From Candidatus Chloroheliales bacterium (GTDB lineage: Bacteria; Chloroflexota; Chloroflexia; QHBQ01), in the NCBI GenBank assembly GCA_003243865.1, contig QHBQ01000111.1, positions 1-9,536 of the forward strand: a DNA stretch of 9,536 bases. The letters run 5' to 3'. Positions within the stretch are counted from its first letter, which is position 1, and every line of letters starts with the position of its first letter. Under the pieces are notes generated by a model, which ran no database searches, was not told the DNA's origin, and worked only from the letters and a program-made list of their open reading frames with translations. The position numbers and the translations under genes are program-made. Positions 1 through 6,010 of the stretch are shown here, piece after piece.

Positions 1-1344
1 GAGGACAAGCTGCGGCTGATGAGCGAGAGCATTCGCGGCGAGGGCGGGCGGGTCTGGACCTACAAGGACGGCCAGCCCTGGTACTTCCTCGAAGAGTGGT
101 ATCCCAAGTATGGCAACCTGGTGCCGCGCGATATTGCCACCCGCGCCATCTTCAAGGTGGTGACGGAGATGGGCCTGGGGGTGGACGGCCAACGCCAGGT
201 CTACCTCGATGTCAGCCACCTCGACCCGCATATGCTGGAAAGCAAGCTCGGTGGGGTAATCAGCCTCTACGAGAAGTTCGTCGGCGACGACCCCAAGAAG
301 GTGCCGATGCGCGTCTTCCCCGCCGTCCATTACTCGATGGGCGGCATCTGGGTGGACTTCAACCAGCAGACCAGCATCCCCGGCCTGTTCGCGGCGGGCG
401 AGTGCGACTTCAGCATCCATGGCGCCAACCGCCTGGGCGCGAACTCGCTACTCTCCTGTATCTCCGGCGGCTTCATCGCTGGCCCCAACGCCGTCACCTA
501 TGCCAAGAACGCAGGCAAGAGCGCCGCAGCGGTCAGCAGCGTGACCCTCGACGCAGCGGTGAAGCGCGAACAGGATAAGGTTGACCAGCTGATGAAGATG
601 GAAGGGCCGGAGAACCCCTACCAGATGCACAAGGAACTGGGCGAACTGATGACCGACAACGTCACCATCGTGCGCTACAATGACAAGCTGAAGCAGACCG
701 ACCAGCGGCTGCAGGAGATGATCGAGCGTTATCGCACCCGCATCCACGTCCCCGACCGCTCCAACTACGCCAACCAGGCGCTGGCCTTCACCCGCCAGTT
801 GTGGAATATGCTGGTGCTGGCCCGCACCATCACCGTCGGCGCACTGCTGCGCGACGAGTCGCGCGGCGCTCACTACAAGCCCGACTTCCCCGAGCGCGAC
901 GACACCAACTTCCTGAAGACCACCTATGCCCTCTACGACCCGAACACCACCGACCCGATTATCAGCTATCGTGAGGTAGACATCAGCCTGATCCCGCCGC
1001 GCAAGCGCAGCTACGGCAGCGACGATGCCGCCAAGCCCGCCACGACCACAACTGCGTCAGCCAACGGCAGCGTTCCTCATATAGTCAGCACGGTGGGCGC
1101 AACCGCCAACGGCGCTCACGCTGATGGCGCAACTTCCCCCACCTCCGTCGAGCCGAACAGCCCCTACGCTGAGGCCGGCCAAACCTCCTCCGACCCAATC
1201 ACTCGCGCCACCTCCACCGACCCGGCCACCACCGTCGGCCCGGTGCCGGATGCTAACACCGCCATCGCCCTGCCTAACGTCGGCGGCAACCTCGCCGAGG
1301 CGACCGAGGCCGAGCAGAACGAGCAGCGGGCGCTGAAGAAGTAG
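1..1344 (+). CDS. sdhA: Succinate dehydrogenase/fumarate reductase flavoprotein subunit, C-terminal part (5' truncated)
   Basis: This is the FAD-carrying catalytic subunit of respiratory complex II, which oxidises succinate to fumarate on the cytoplasmic face of the membrane. The frame is open from base 1, so the N-terminal FAD-binding Rossmann part lies outside the window. Visible family motifs are HYSMGGI (from base 328; the His belongs to the dicarboxylate site), the FAD-domain return GLFAAGECD, and HGANRLGANSLL (from base 418), whose Arg at 430-432 is the conserved active-site Arg. A C-terminal helical domain follows and ends in RGAHYKPDFPERDDTNFLKT, typical of SdhA. The form of these motifs (GECDFSIHGANRLGANSLL) resembles Bacillus-type rather than proteobacterial SdhA. 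The last 108 residues (bases 1018-1341) are a Ser/Thr/Ala/Pro/Asp-rich low-complexity extension that ordinary SdhA lacks. sdhB follows only after a three-gene Hic cassette. The family is certain; the tail's role is unknown. Confidence 0.96.
   Translation, partial: EDKLRLMSESIRGEGGRVWTYKDGQPWYFLEEWYPKYGNLVPRDIATRAIFKVVTEMGLGVDGQRQVYLDVSHLDPHMLESKLGGVISLYEKFVGDDPKKVPMRVFPAVHYSMGGIWVDFNQQTSIPGLFAAGECDFSIHGANRLGANSLLSCISGGFIAGPNAVTYAKNAGKSAAAVSSVTLDAAVKREQDKVDQLMKMEGPENPYQMHKELGELMTDNVTIVRYNDKLKQTDQRLQEMIERYRTRIHVPDRSNYANQALAFTRQLWNMLVLARTITVGALLRDESRGAHYKPDFPERDDTNFLKTTYALYDPNTTDPIISYREVDISLIPPRKRSYGSDDAAKPATTTTASANGSVPHIVSTVGATANGAHADGATSPTSVEPNSPYAEAGQTSSDPITRATSTDPATTVGPVPDANTAIALPNVGGNLAEATEAEQNEQRALKK
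1018..1341 (+). other. Low-complexity C-terminal extension of SdhA (108 residues)
   Basis: After the normal SdhA end (IPPRKRSYG) the frame continues for 108 residues made mostly of Ala, Thr, Ser, Pro, Asp, Asn and Gly. It ends in a charged stretch, EATEAEQNEQRALKK. No fold or membrane segment is visible, so it is probably disordered. The reading frame stays open and GC-rich with no frameshift signature, so it appears to be translated. Confidence 0.8.
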
Positions 1345-1353
1345 CTTATAGCT

Positions 1354-1389
1354 CCCTCTCCCCGCCGGGGGAGAGGGTTGGGGTGAGGG
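1354..1389. repeat. REP-like palindrome with GGGTGAGGG tail
   Basis: A perfect 10-bp inverted repeat, CCCTCTCCCC (1354-1363) and GGGGAGAGGG (1368-1377), has a 4-base loop. It is followed by TTGGGGTGAGGG. This arrangement is a known kind of interspersed intergenic repeat in many GC-rich genomes. It sits 10 bases after the sdhA stop and 21 bases before hicB. It could end or attenuate sdhA transcription, but there is no U-tract, so an intrinsic terminator is unlikely. Confidence 0.65.
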
Positions 1390-1410
1390 CTAGCTAGAGA
1401 GGATAAATCA

Positions 1411-1869
1411 ATGGCAACCCAAACTTACACTTTTACTGCAGTGGTAAACTGGCAAGGAGACCACTACGACGCCTTTGGGGTCGAGTTCCCGATCGGCGGT
1501 AAAGGCGCAACCATCAGCGAGGTTATTGAGGCGCTGCGCGAGGAAGCCAAAGAGTTCCTGGCTGAAGGTGAGCAGCCCAACTACGTTGAGCCAATTGTTG
1601 AGCCTTTTGAGATTAGCGTTCAGGACAGCGATGGTACGATGCGGAATTACCGCTTCGATGCGGTGTTGTATGAGGAAGATGGAGGCTATTGCTCCTTCTG
1701 CCCTGAAGTTGGTACCGCTAGTTGCGGCGATGATTTCGACGATGCCATGTATATGATCAAGGATGCAACCGAGCTTACGTTGCAAGACAGCCCGCCGCCA
1801 AACTATGGTAAACCTGAGATCATCAAGTATCAGCTAACCTTCAGCCCGGCAGGGTTGGTCAATGCCTAA
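1411..1869 (+). CDS. hicB: HicB-type antitoxin-like protein with two HicB folds
   Basis: This 152-residue protein is made of two HicB-like (UPF0150) beta-beta-beta-alpha units. The first (about residues 5-52) starts YTFTAVVNWQGDHYDAF and is degenerate: the usual FCPE signature is replaced by FGVE. The second (about 80-128) is canonical, with GGYCSFCPEVG followed by GDDFDDAMYMIKDATEL. A conserved linker, PPPNYGKP, follows the second unit. HicB proteins bind and neutralise the HicA mRNA interferase. The C-terminal HTH or ribbon-helix-helix DNA-binding domain of autoregulatory HicBs is not seen, so repression of its own promoter is doubtful. The start is set by a GAGAGGA-type ribosome site about 8 bases upstream. 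The gene overlaps the following hicA by 8 bases, which implies translational coupling. Base composition is lower in GC than sdhA and sdhB (29 of 60 in the sample 1561-1620). Confidence 0.8.
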   Translation: MATQTYTFTAVVNWQGDHYDAFGVEFPIGGKGATISEVIEALREEAKEFLAEGEQPNYVEPIVEPFEISVQDSDGTMRNYRFDAVLYEEDGGYCSFCPEVGTASCGDDFDDAMYMIKDATELTLQDSPPPNYGKPEIIKYQLTFSPAGLVNA

Positions 1870-2095
1870 TCTGCCCCGTACCTCTGGTAAGGAAGTGCTG
1901 CGCGGGCTGGCAGAGCTAAACTGTATAGTTCTGCGGCAAACGGGCAGCCATGTACGAGTAGAGCGTCATAAAGGCGATAGGATGCTGCTCTCTACTGTAC
2001 CGCTGCATAAAACCGTACCAGTTGGAACCTTGGCGAAGATACTACGCGACCTTGAGATTACGCCGGAAGAGTTCATCGCAGCGCTGAAAGGATAG
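1862..2095 (+). CDS. hicA: HicA family mRNA interferase toxin
   Basis: A 77-residue protein with the full HicA (YcfA) layout, a dsRBD-like fold that cleaves mRNA. It has an N-terminal SGKEVLRGLAEL helix, then the strand and catalytic-His motif RQTGSHVRVER (His30). The strand TVPLHKTVPVGTLAKILRDL and a closing helix, TPEEFIAAL, follow. All expected parts, including the catalytic His, are present, so it looks functional. Its ATG lies inside the last codons of the upstream hicB (8-base overlap), the usual close coupling of antitoxin and toxin. The order here is antitoxin first. A second HicB gene starts 4 bases after the stop, giving two possible antitoxins for one intact toxin. Confidence 0.9.
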   Translation: MPNLPRTSGKEVLRGLAELNCIVLRQTGSHVRVERHKGDRMLLSTVPLHKTVPVGTLAKILRDLEITPEEFIAALKG

Positions 2096-2099
2096 ACTT

Positions 2100-2684
2100 A
2101 TGCCAACGAAAACCTATACCTTCACCGCAGTGGTGAACCAGCAGGGTGGCGAATACTACGCCTTCTGCCCAGAAGAGTGTACTGATGCTACGGGTGGCAC
2201 AGCGGAAGAGGCTCTAACCAACTTGAAGCAAGCCACTCAGCTTCAACTTGAGGAAGAGAAGGTGCTATCAGGTCATACCCGCCCATCGCTAACTTCCGCT
2301 GAGTTTACGGTAAAAATGGCAGACGGCCCCGATCGAACTTACACTTATGATGTGGTTGTCCACCAGGAGCATGGCTTGTACGTGGTTTTCTGCCCGGAAC
2401 TGGGCATCAACGACCAGGGCGGTAGCATCGAGGGGGCGTTGGCAATGCTGAAAGAAGGCGGTGAGCTTCTGCTAGCGGATGATCCGCCGCCAGGTTATGG
2501 CAAGCCGTCGCTCTCCCGCTTCGAGGTTGTAAGCGATAAGGTAAAAGGTATCCAGGCCGAGCCAGAGCTGGAAGGTGATGAACTGATGCCCGGCGTGCTA
2601 ATGGGTATTCTGCGGCAGGCTAGGATTCCGCTTGAAGACTTCGTTGCTGCACTGGAAAGCAGTGAAGACCAGCCAGCGGATTAA
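2100..2684 (+). CDS. hicB: HicB-type protein with two HicB folds and a HicA-like C-terminal remnant
   Basis: This 194-residue paralogue of the first hicB shares its opening (KTYTFTAVVN.QG). It has two HicB units: about residues 5-54 (EYYAFCPEECTDATGGTAEE) and about 80-130 (GLYVVFCPELGINDQGGSIE). The linker PPPGYGKP then follows. Both units keep the FCPE signature, so the protein is less degenerate than the first HicB. Residues 160-185 (bases 2577-2654) align without gaps to residues 50-75 of the adjacent HicA, with 11 of 26 identical. They read ELMPGVLMGILRQARI, close to the usual HicA C-terminus. The catalytic GSH segment is absent, so this looks like a HicB fused to a decayed HicA. A ribosome site AAAGGA (2087-2092) lies inside the end of hicA, 7 bases before the ATG. 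The likely role is as antitoxin or HicA-binding protein; the effect of the remnant is unknown. Confidence 0.78.
   Translation: MPTKTYTFTAVVNQQGGEYYAFCPEECTDATGGTAEEALTNLKQATQLQLEEEKVLSGHTRPSLTSAEFTVKMADGPDRTYTYDVVVHQEHGLYVVFCPELGINDQGGSIEGALAMLKEGGELLLADDPPPGYGKPSLSRFEVVSDKVKGIQAEPELEGDELMPGVLMGILRQARIPLEDFVAALESSEDQPAD
2577..2654 (+). other. HicA C-terminal remnant fused in frame to HicB
   Basis: This segment encodes residues 160-185 of the second HicB. It matches HicA residues 50-75 position by position (shared G, L, I-L-R, I, E, F, A-A-L). The part upstream that would carry the HicA catalytic His is missing and is replaced by the short linker KGIQAEPELEG. Confidence 0.65.
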
Positions 2685-2749
2685 GTTCAACGGAGAAGCG
2701 GAGAAAACGGACGAGCCAGCGGACTTGAAAGCGGACAAGCGGACAAAAC
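2667..2749 (+). repeat. Imperfect tandem repeat of about 40 bases across the hicB stop
   Basis: Unit 1 (2667-2708, 42 bases) and unit 2 (2710-2749, 40 bases) align along their whole length. They share AGCCAGCGGA near the start and AGCGGA followed by AAAAC at the end. Unit 1 contains the last codons and stop of hicB, so the second copy duplicates the gene's 3' end into the intergenic DNA. The purine-rich GCGGAC motif recurs within the units. Confidence 0.65.
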
Positions 2750-2753
2750 AGAT

Positions 2754-2776
2754 GTAGGGGCGCATGGCATACGCCC
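2754..2776. repeat. Intergenic palindrome, GTAGGGGCG family (variant copy)
   Basis: GGGCG (2758-2762) pairs with CGCCC (2772-2776). The inner part pairs except for one C-A mismatch, around a GGC loop. The leading GTAGGGGCGCA is shared with the element at 3730-3752. Confidence 0.55.
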
Positions 2777-2878
2777 TCGTGAAGCGCCAGTTACATTGCC
2801 ATCGGCGCAAATACCAAATCCGGTTATCCGTTTTAACAATCCGGTGGCTGGTCGCCCCCAGCCGCAACGCAGCGGCAC

Positions 2879-2884
2879 AAGGAG
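2879..2884 (+). promoter_or_regulatory. Ribosome binding site deciding the sdhB start
   Basis: AAGGAG lies 10 bases before the ATG at 2895. The in-frame ATG at 2796 has no such site, and its extra 33 residues have no family counterpart. Confidence 0.75.
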
Positions 2885-2894
2885 AACCCAACCC

Positions 2895-3719
2895 ATGTCA
2901 CAAGCACAACCCAACCACGACGGCAACGCTGCCGCCACTGCCCCTCGCCCACAGAACGTCGAGGGCCGCACCATCCGCCTACGGGTCAAGCGCCAGGACC
3001 GGCCCGCCAGCCAGGGCGACCCCAACATCCGCTGGGAGGAGTTCGTCATCCCCTACAAGCCGAACATGAACGTCATATCCTGCCTGATGGAGATCCAGCG
3101 CAACCCGGTGGATGTCAATGGCAAGGCGGTCAACCCAATTGCCTGGGATAGCAACTGCCTCGAAGAGGTGTGCGGCTCATGCACGGTAGTGGTCAATGGC
3201 AAGGCGCGGCAGGCGTGTTCCACTCTGATTGACAAGCTGAACCAGCCGATCACCATCGAGCCGATGAAGAGCTTCACCGTCATCCGCGACCTGATGGTGG
3301 ACCGCCAGCGGATGTTCGAGGCGCTCAAGAAGGTCAAGGCCTGGATCCCGCTGGATGGCACCTATGACCTCGGCCCCGGCCCCAAGATGAGCGCAGAGAC
3401 GGCAGAGATCCGCTACATCGAGTCCACTTGCATGACCTGCGGCGCTTGTCTCGAAGTCTGTCCCAACTTTAGCGAGGAGTCGCCGTTCATCGGCGCGTTC
3501 GCCATCAACCAGGTGCGCCTGTTCAACTCCCACCCCACCGGCGCGTTGAACAAGAATGAGCGGCTCGAAGCGCTGATGGGCGAAGGGGGCATCGCCTACT
3601 GCGGCAACAGCCAGAACTGCGTCCGTGCCTGCCCCAAGGAGATACCCCTTACCGACAGCATCGCCGAGATGAATGCCCAGGTCAATAAATACGCGCTGAT
3701 GAAGCTGTTCAAGCGCTAG
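2895..3719 (+). CDS. sdhB: Succinate dehydrogenase/fumarate reductase iron-sulfur subunit
   Basis: This 274-residue electron-transfer subunit of complex II carries electrons from the SdhA flavin to the membrane quinone site through three Fe-S clusters. All cluster ligands are visible. The [2Fe-2S] ligands are C88, C93, C96 and C108, in the usual C-x4-C-x2-C-x11-C spacing. C179, C182, C185 and C246 fit the [4Fe-4S] cluster. C189, C236 and C242 fit the [3Fe-4S] cluster, as judged from the known SdhB pattern (CMTCGACLEVCP and CGNSQNCVRACP). The first 20 or so residues are a short polar extension. The ATG at 2895 is preferred for its AAGGAG site; an upstream in-frame ATG at 2796 would add 33 residues of translated spacer. 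The gene is separated from sdhA by about 1.5 kb holding the Hic cassette. No cytochrome b subunit (SdhC) gene is inside the window; it may precede sdhA. Confidence 0.96.
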   Translation: MSQAQPNHDGNAAATAPRPQNVEGRTIRLRVKRQDRPASQGDPNIRWEEFVIPYKPNMNVISCLMEIQRNPVDVNGKAVNPIAWDSNCLEEVCGSCTVVVNGKARQACSTLIDKLNQPITIEPMKSFTVIRDLMVDRQRMFEALKKVKAWIPLDGTYDLGPGPKMSAETAEIRYIESTCMTCGACLEVCPNFSEESPFIGAFAINQVRLFNSHPTGALNKNERLEALMGEGGIAYCGNSQNCVRACPKEIPLTDSIAEMNAQVNKYALMKLFKR

Positions 3720-3729
3720 AATATACTCC

Positions 3730-3752
3730 GTAGGGGCGCACTGACGTGCGCC
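3730..3752. repeat. Intergenic palindrome, GTAGGGGCG family
   Basis: GGCGCAC (3735-3741), loop TGAC, GTGCGCC (3746-3752). It lies 10 bases after the sdhB stop and 29 bases before the NYN gene. Bases 3732-3752 recur exactly at 5791-5811 after the decarboxylase gene. It could stop or slow transcription, but it has only a weak T-run (CCTTGTT). Confidence 0.75.
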
Positions 3753-3781
3753 TTGTTGGGATAAGCTAGAAGGGGCAGCAG

Positions 3782-4336
3782 ATGAGCGCCAGCGCGGCGT
3801 GGCTAATTGATGTAGGTTACTTAGTGAAGGCAAGCAAAGGGCGGTTCAAACTCGATTACGTTGAAGCCGGGCGGTTCATCAAGCGTAAATGCGGGCCGAC
3901 CCACATCTATCTATTCAATGGCTACGACCCCACGCACGGAGTGGAGCAGGAGTTGCAGTATTTCTACGATACGATGAAGCGACACGGGATGCAGGTGCGC
4001 CTCCACCCGATGCAGCCTGACGCCGAGGGCATCTATCGCCCGCGGCGGGTGGATGTTGACCTCAGCGCCCACCTCGTCTGGCAGGCGAGCATCCCGGAAT
4101 TGCAGACGGTGGTGCTTACCACCGGCGACCAGGATTTCGTTCCGGCAGTCGAACTGGCGCGCCGCGAGTACGATAAAAGAGTTATCCTCTTCACCTACCG
4201 CGCCATGGTAAACCGCGACCTGGTGGTCGCTGCCAGCGAGCGGTGGCAGTTCGAGGGCGAGGAAGACCAGGTGGCGCGCAAGTGTAAAGGGGGAAAGCAT
4301 GGATTTGCCGGAGCTAGAACGCGAAGAGAGTCTTGA
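3782..4336 (+). CDS. NYN domain (LabA/DUF88-like, PIN-like) putative ribonuclease
   Basis: This 184-residue protein resembles NYN-domain proteins, a PIN-like fold whose acidic residues bind a metal ion and in known members cleave RNA. Expected motifs appear in order: the N-terminal strand WLIDVGYLVKA (Asp10), VDVDLSAHLVW (Asp91 and Asp93), and TTGDQDFVPAVELARR (Asp116 and Asp118). The last is the equivalent of the family's SGDSDF motif. After about residue 165 the tail is short, basic and without a visible domain. The start has an AAGGGG site 6-7 bases upstream. The last 38 bases overlap the start of the decarboxylase gene in another frame, so the two are probably co-translated. The physiological RNA target cannot be told from sequence; it is probably a regulatory or housekeeping nuclease, though a toxin or defence role is possible. 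Confidence 0.82.
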   Translation: MSASAAWLIDVGYLVKASKGRFKLDYVEAGRFIKRKCGPTHIYLFNGYDPTHGVEQELQYFYDTMKRHGMQVRLHPMQPDAEGIYRPRRVDVDLSAHLVWQASIPELQTVVLTTGDQDFVPAVELARREYDKRVILFTYRAMVNRDLVVAASERWQFEGEEDQVARKCKGGKHGFAGARTRRES

Positions 4337-5780
4337 CCCCGATGACTGGGCGGTGATGCGCGAACTGGGCCATCGCATGGTGGACGACATGATGAACTAT
4401 CTAGCGACGGTGCGCGAGCGTCCCGTCTGGCAACCGATCCCCGCAGAGGTCAAGGCCCAGTTCAAGCAGCCTATGCCACAGGAGGCGCAAGGTGCGGAGC
4501 AGGCTTACGCTGAGTTCCTCGATCAGATTCTGCCCTACCCGCTGGGCAACATCCACCCCCGTTTCTGGGGCTGGGTGATTGGCACCGGCACGCCGCTGGG
4601 GGCATTGTCCGAGATGCTCGCCGCCACGATGAACCCGAACGTGGGTGGTGGCGAACACATCGCCAACTACGTTGAGGCCCAAGTGCTGGACTGGTGCAAG
4701 CAGATGCTCGGCTACCCGATAGCTGCCAGCGGCATCCTGGTCAGCGGCGGCTCAATGGCGAACCTGGTTGGCCTCACGGTTGCCCGCAACACGAAGGGGT
4801 TCGACATCCGCGAACTGGGATTGCAAGCCGCGCCACGCAAGCTGGTTCTCTATGGCTCGGTGGAGATGCACAGCAGCGTGCAAAAGGCGGTCGAACTGCT
4901 GGGCCTCGGCAACGAGGCGCTTCGCAAGATGCCGGTCAACACCCACTTCGAGATTGATGTTGACGCGCTGGAGGCGGCCATCGCCGCCGACAAGGCGGCA
5001 GGCCACCAACCGTTCTGCATCGTCGGCAACGCTGGCACAGTTAATACCGGCGCGATGGATGACTTGAACCACCTGGCTGACATCTGCCAGCGTGATGGGC
5101 TGTGGTTCCACGTTGACGGGGCGTTCGGCGCGTTGGCCGCGCTGTCGCCCAGGCTACGCCCCCGCCTAGCGGGCATGGAGCGGGCCGACTCGCTAGCGTT
5201 CGACCTACACAAATGGATGTATATGCCCTATGAAGTGGGCTGCATCCTGGTACGCAATGAAGAAGCCCACCGCCGCACCTTCTCTCTCACCCCCGCCTAT
5301 TTGGCCCACGACCAGCGGGGCATAGCCGCCGGCTCACTCTGGTTCAGCGATTATGGCATCCAACTGTCGCGCGGCTTCCGCGCCCTCAAGGTGTGGATGA
5401 GCATCAAGGAACATGGGCTGAACAAGTACGCGCGCATGATCGAGCAGAACGTGGCGCAATGCCGCTATCTCGCCCTCCTGATCGAAACGCAACCGGAGCT
5501 TGAGCTACTCGCGCCAGTGGCGCTGAATATTGTCTGCTTCCGTTTCGTCGCCCCAGGCTTCAGTGACGAGCAACTTAACATGCTGAACAAGGAGTTGATG
5601 ATCCGGCTTCAGGAAGCGGGCATCGCGGGGCCGAGTAGCACCACGTTGAACGGCAGGTTCGCAATCAGGGTGGCGAACACCAACCAGCGCAGCCGCCGTG
5701 AGGATTTCGACCTGCTGGTACGCGAGGTGTTGCGCATCGGCAACAAGCTGGCGCAAGGATTAACGTTGAACGATGATTGA
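4299..5780 (+). CDS. Group II PLP-dependent amino-acid decarboxylase (aromatic-L-amino-acid decarboxylase-like)
   Basis: A 493-residue fold-type I PLP enzyme, full length for the family, predicted to remove CO2 from an amino acid in the cytoplasm to give an amine. The PLP lysine is Lys305 in FDLHKWMYMPYE. His191 (MHSSVQKAVELLG) should stack on the cofactor ring. Asp273 (HVDGAFG) should bind the pyridine nitrogen, and Thr247 sits in GNAGTVNTGAMDDL. SGGSMAN (149-155) should hold the phosphate. Tyr334 in TPAYLAHD occupies the place of the catalytic-loop Tyr of aromatic amino-acid decarboxylases, which favours decarboxylation over aldehyde formation. Substrate is not determined: the motifs fit aromatic amino acids but the branch is divergent. 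The ATG at 4299 has an AAAGGGGG site (4286-4293) and lies inside the NYN gene's 3' end. The gene is GC-rich like the SDH genes (43 of 60 in the sample 5101-5160). Confidence 0.93.
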   Translation: MDLPELEREESLDPDDWAVMRELGHRMVDDMMNYLATVRERPVWQPIPAEVKAQFKQPMPQEAQGAEQAYAEFLDQILPYPLGNIHPRFWGWVIGTGTPLGALSEMLAATMNPNVGGGEHIANYVEAQVLDWCKQMLGYPIAASGILVSGGSMANLVGLTVARNTKGFDIRELGLQAAPRKLVLYGSVEMHSSVQKAVELLGLGNEALRKMPVNTHFEIDVDALEAAIAADKAAGHQPFCIVGNAGTVNTGAMDDLNHLADICQRDGLWFHVDGAFGALAALSPRLRPRLAGMERADSLAFDLHKWMYMPYEVGCILVRNEEAHRRTFSLTPAYLAHDQRGIAAGSLWFSDYGIQLSRGFRALKVWMSIKEHGLNKYARMIEQNVAQCRYLALLIETQPELELLAPVALNIVCFRFVAPGFSDEQLNMLNKELMIRLQEAGIAGPSSTTLNGRFAIRVANTNQRSRREDFDLLVREVLRIGNKLAQGLTLNDD

Positions 5781-5790
5781 TGAATACCCT

Positions 5791-5815
5791 AGGGGCGCAC
5801 TGACGTGCGCCCTTT
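5791..5815 (+). terminator. Palindrome of the GGGGCG family, possible terminator of the NYN-decarboxylase pair
   Basis: GGGCGCAC (5793-5800), loop TGAC, GTGCGCCC (5805-5812), then TTT. It lies 10 bases after the decarboxylase stop. The 8-bp GC-rich stem followed by a short T-run could act as a weak intrinsic terminator. It is the same repeat as at 3730-3752. The rest of 5816-6010 holds no other gene I can support; it has a short direct repeat, AACCCCAAC, at about 5869-5879, and a TACAAT (5899-5904) that lacks a convincing -35 box. Confidence 0.5.
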
Positions 5816-5994
5816 CTGATTCTTCCCCAATTTCTCCAATTTTCCAAAATCGGAATCGAAACCCCAACAAACCCCAACATTTCGCCAACCCCCGCCTGTA
5901 CAATTATGGTGCTTGAGCCTCACTGCCATATGACCGTCGAGCGAGGCGACAGCCTTATCTTCAAACCATTCACTGCGCCTTCACCACAAGGCGG

Positions 5995-6000
5995 AAAGGA
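5995..6000 (+). promoter_or_regulatory. Ribosome binding site deciding the start of the 114-residue protein
   Basis: AAAGGA lies 10 bases before the ATG at 6011. The longer in-frame start at 5906 has no purine-rich site in front, and its extra 35 residues look non-coding. Confidence 0.6.
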
Positions 6001-6010
6001 TAATACTATC

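Noticed and set aside
448..873. Antisense frame opposite sdhA (and similar ones at 4401-4682, 4752-5111 and 7648-8049)
   Set aside because: All lie opposite well-supported genes in GC-rich DNA where spurious antisense frames are expected. None shows a motif.
1124..1336. Alternative + frame inside the sdhA tail (Pro/Ser/Arg-rich)
   Set aside because: Low-complexity sequence is open in several frames. The sdhA frame is continuous with the conserved enzyme and is preferred.
1345..2776. Hic cassette as a transposon or integron cassette
   Set aside because: No transposase, integrase, terminal inverted repeats or target-site duplication can be seen. The flanking repeats differ from each other.
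2796..2894. Longer sdhB start at the ATG 2796
   Set aside because: The 33 extra residues have no SdhB counterpart, no ribosome site precedes 2796, and AAGGAG lies before 2895.
2685..2894. Possible CRISPR-like or direct-repeat array before sdhB
   Set aside because: Only two imperfect 40-base copies with no spacers, plus one palindrome. No cas gene is present.
3177..3833. Long antisense frame opposite sdhB
   Set aside because: It mirrors the codon pattern of a certain gene, its product has no recognisable motif, and it runs across an intergenic palindrome.
5890..5910. Promoter with TACAAT at 5899-5904
   Set aside because: No acceptable -35 box lies at 16-18 bases, so it is mentioned only within the intergenic description.
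5906..6010. Longer start for the 114-residue protein
   Set aside because: No ribosome site precedes 5906. The added 35 residues do not look like a domain, and the family pattern begins at 6011.
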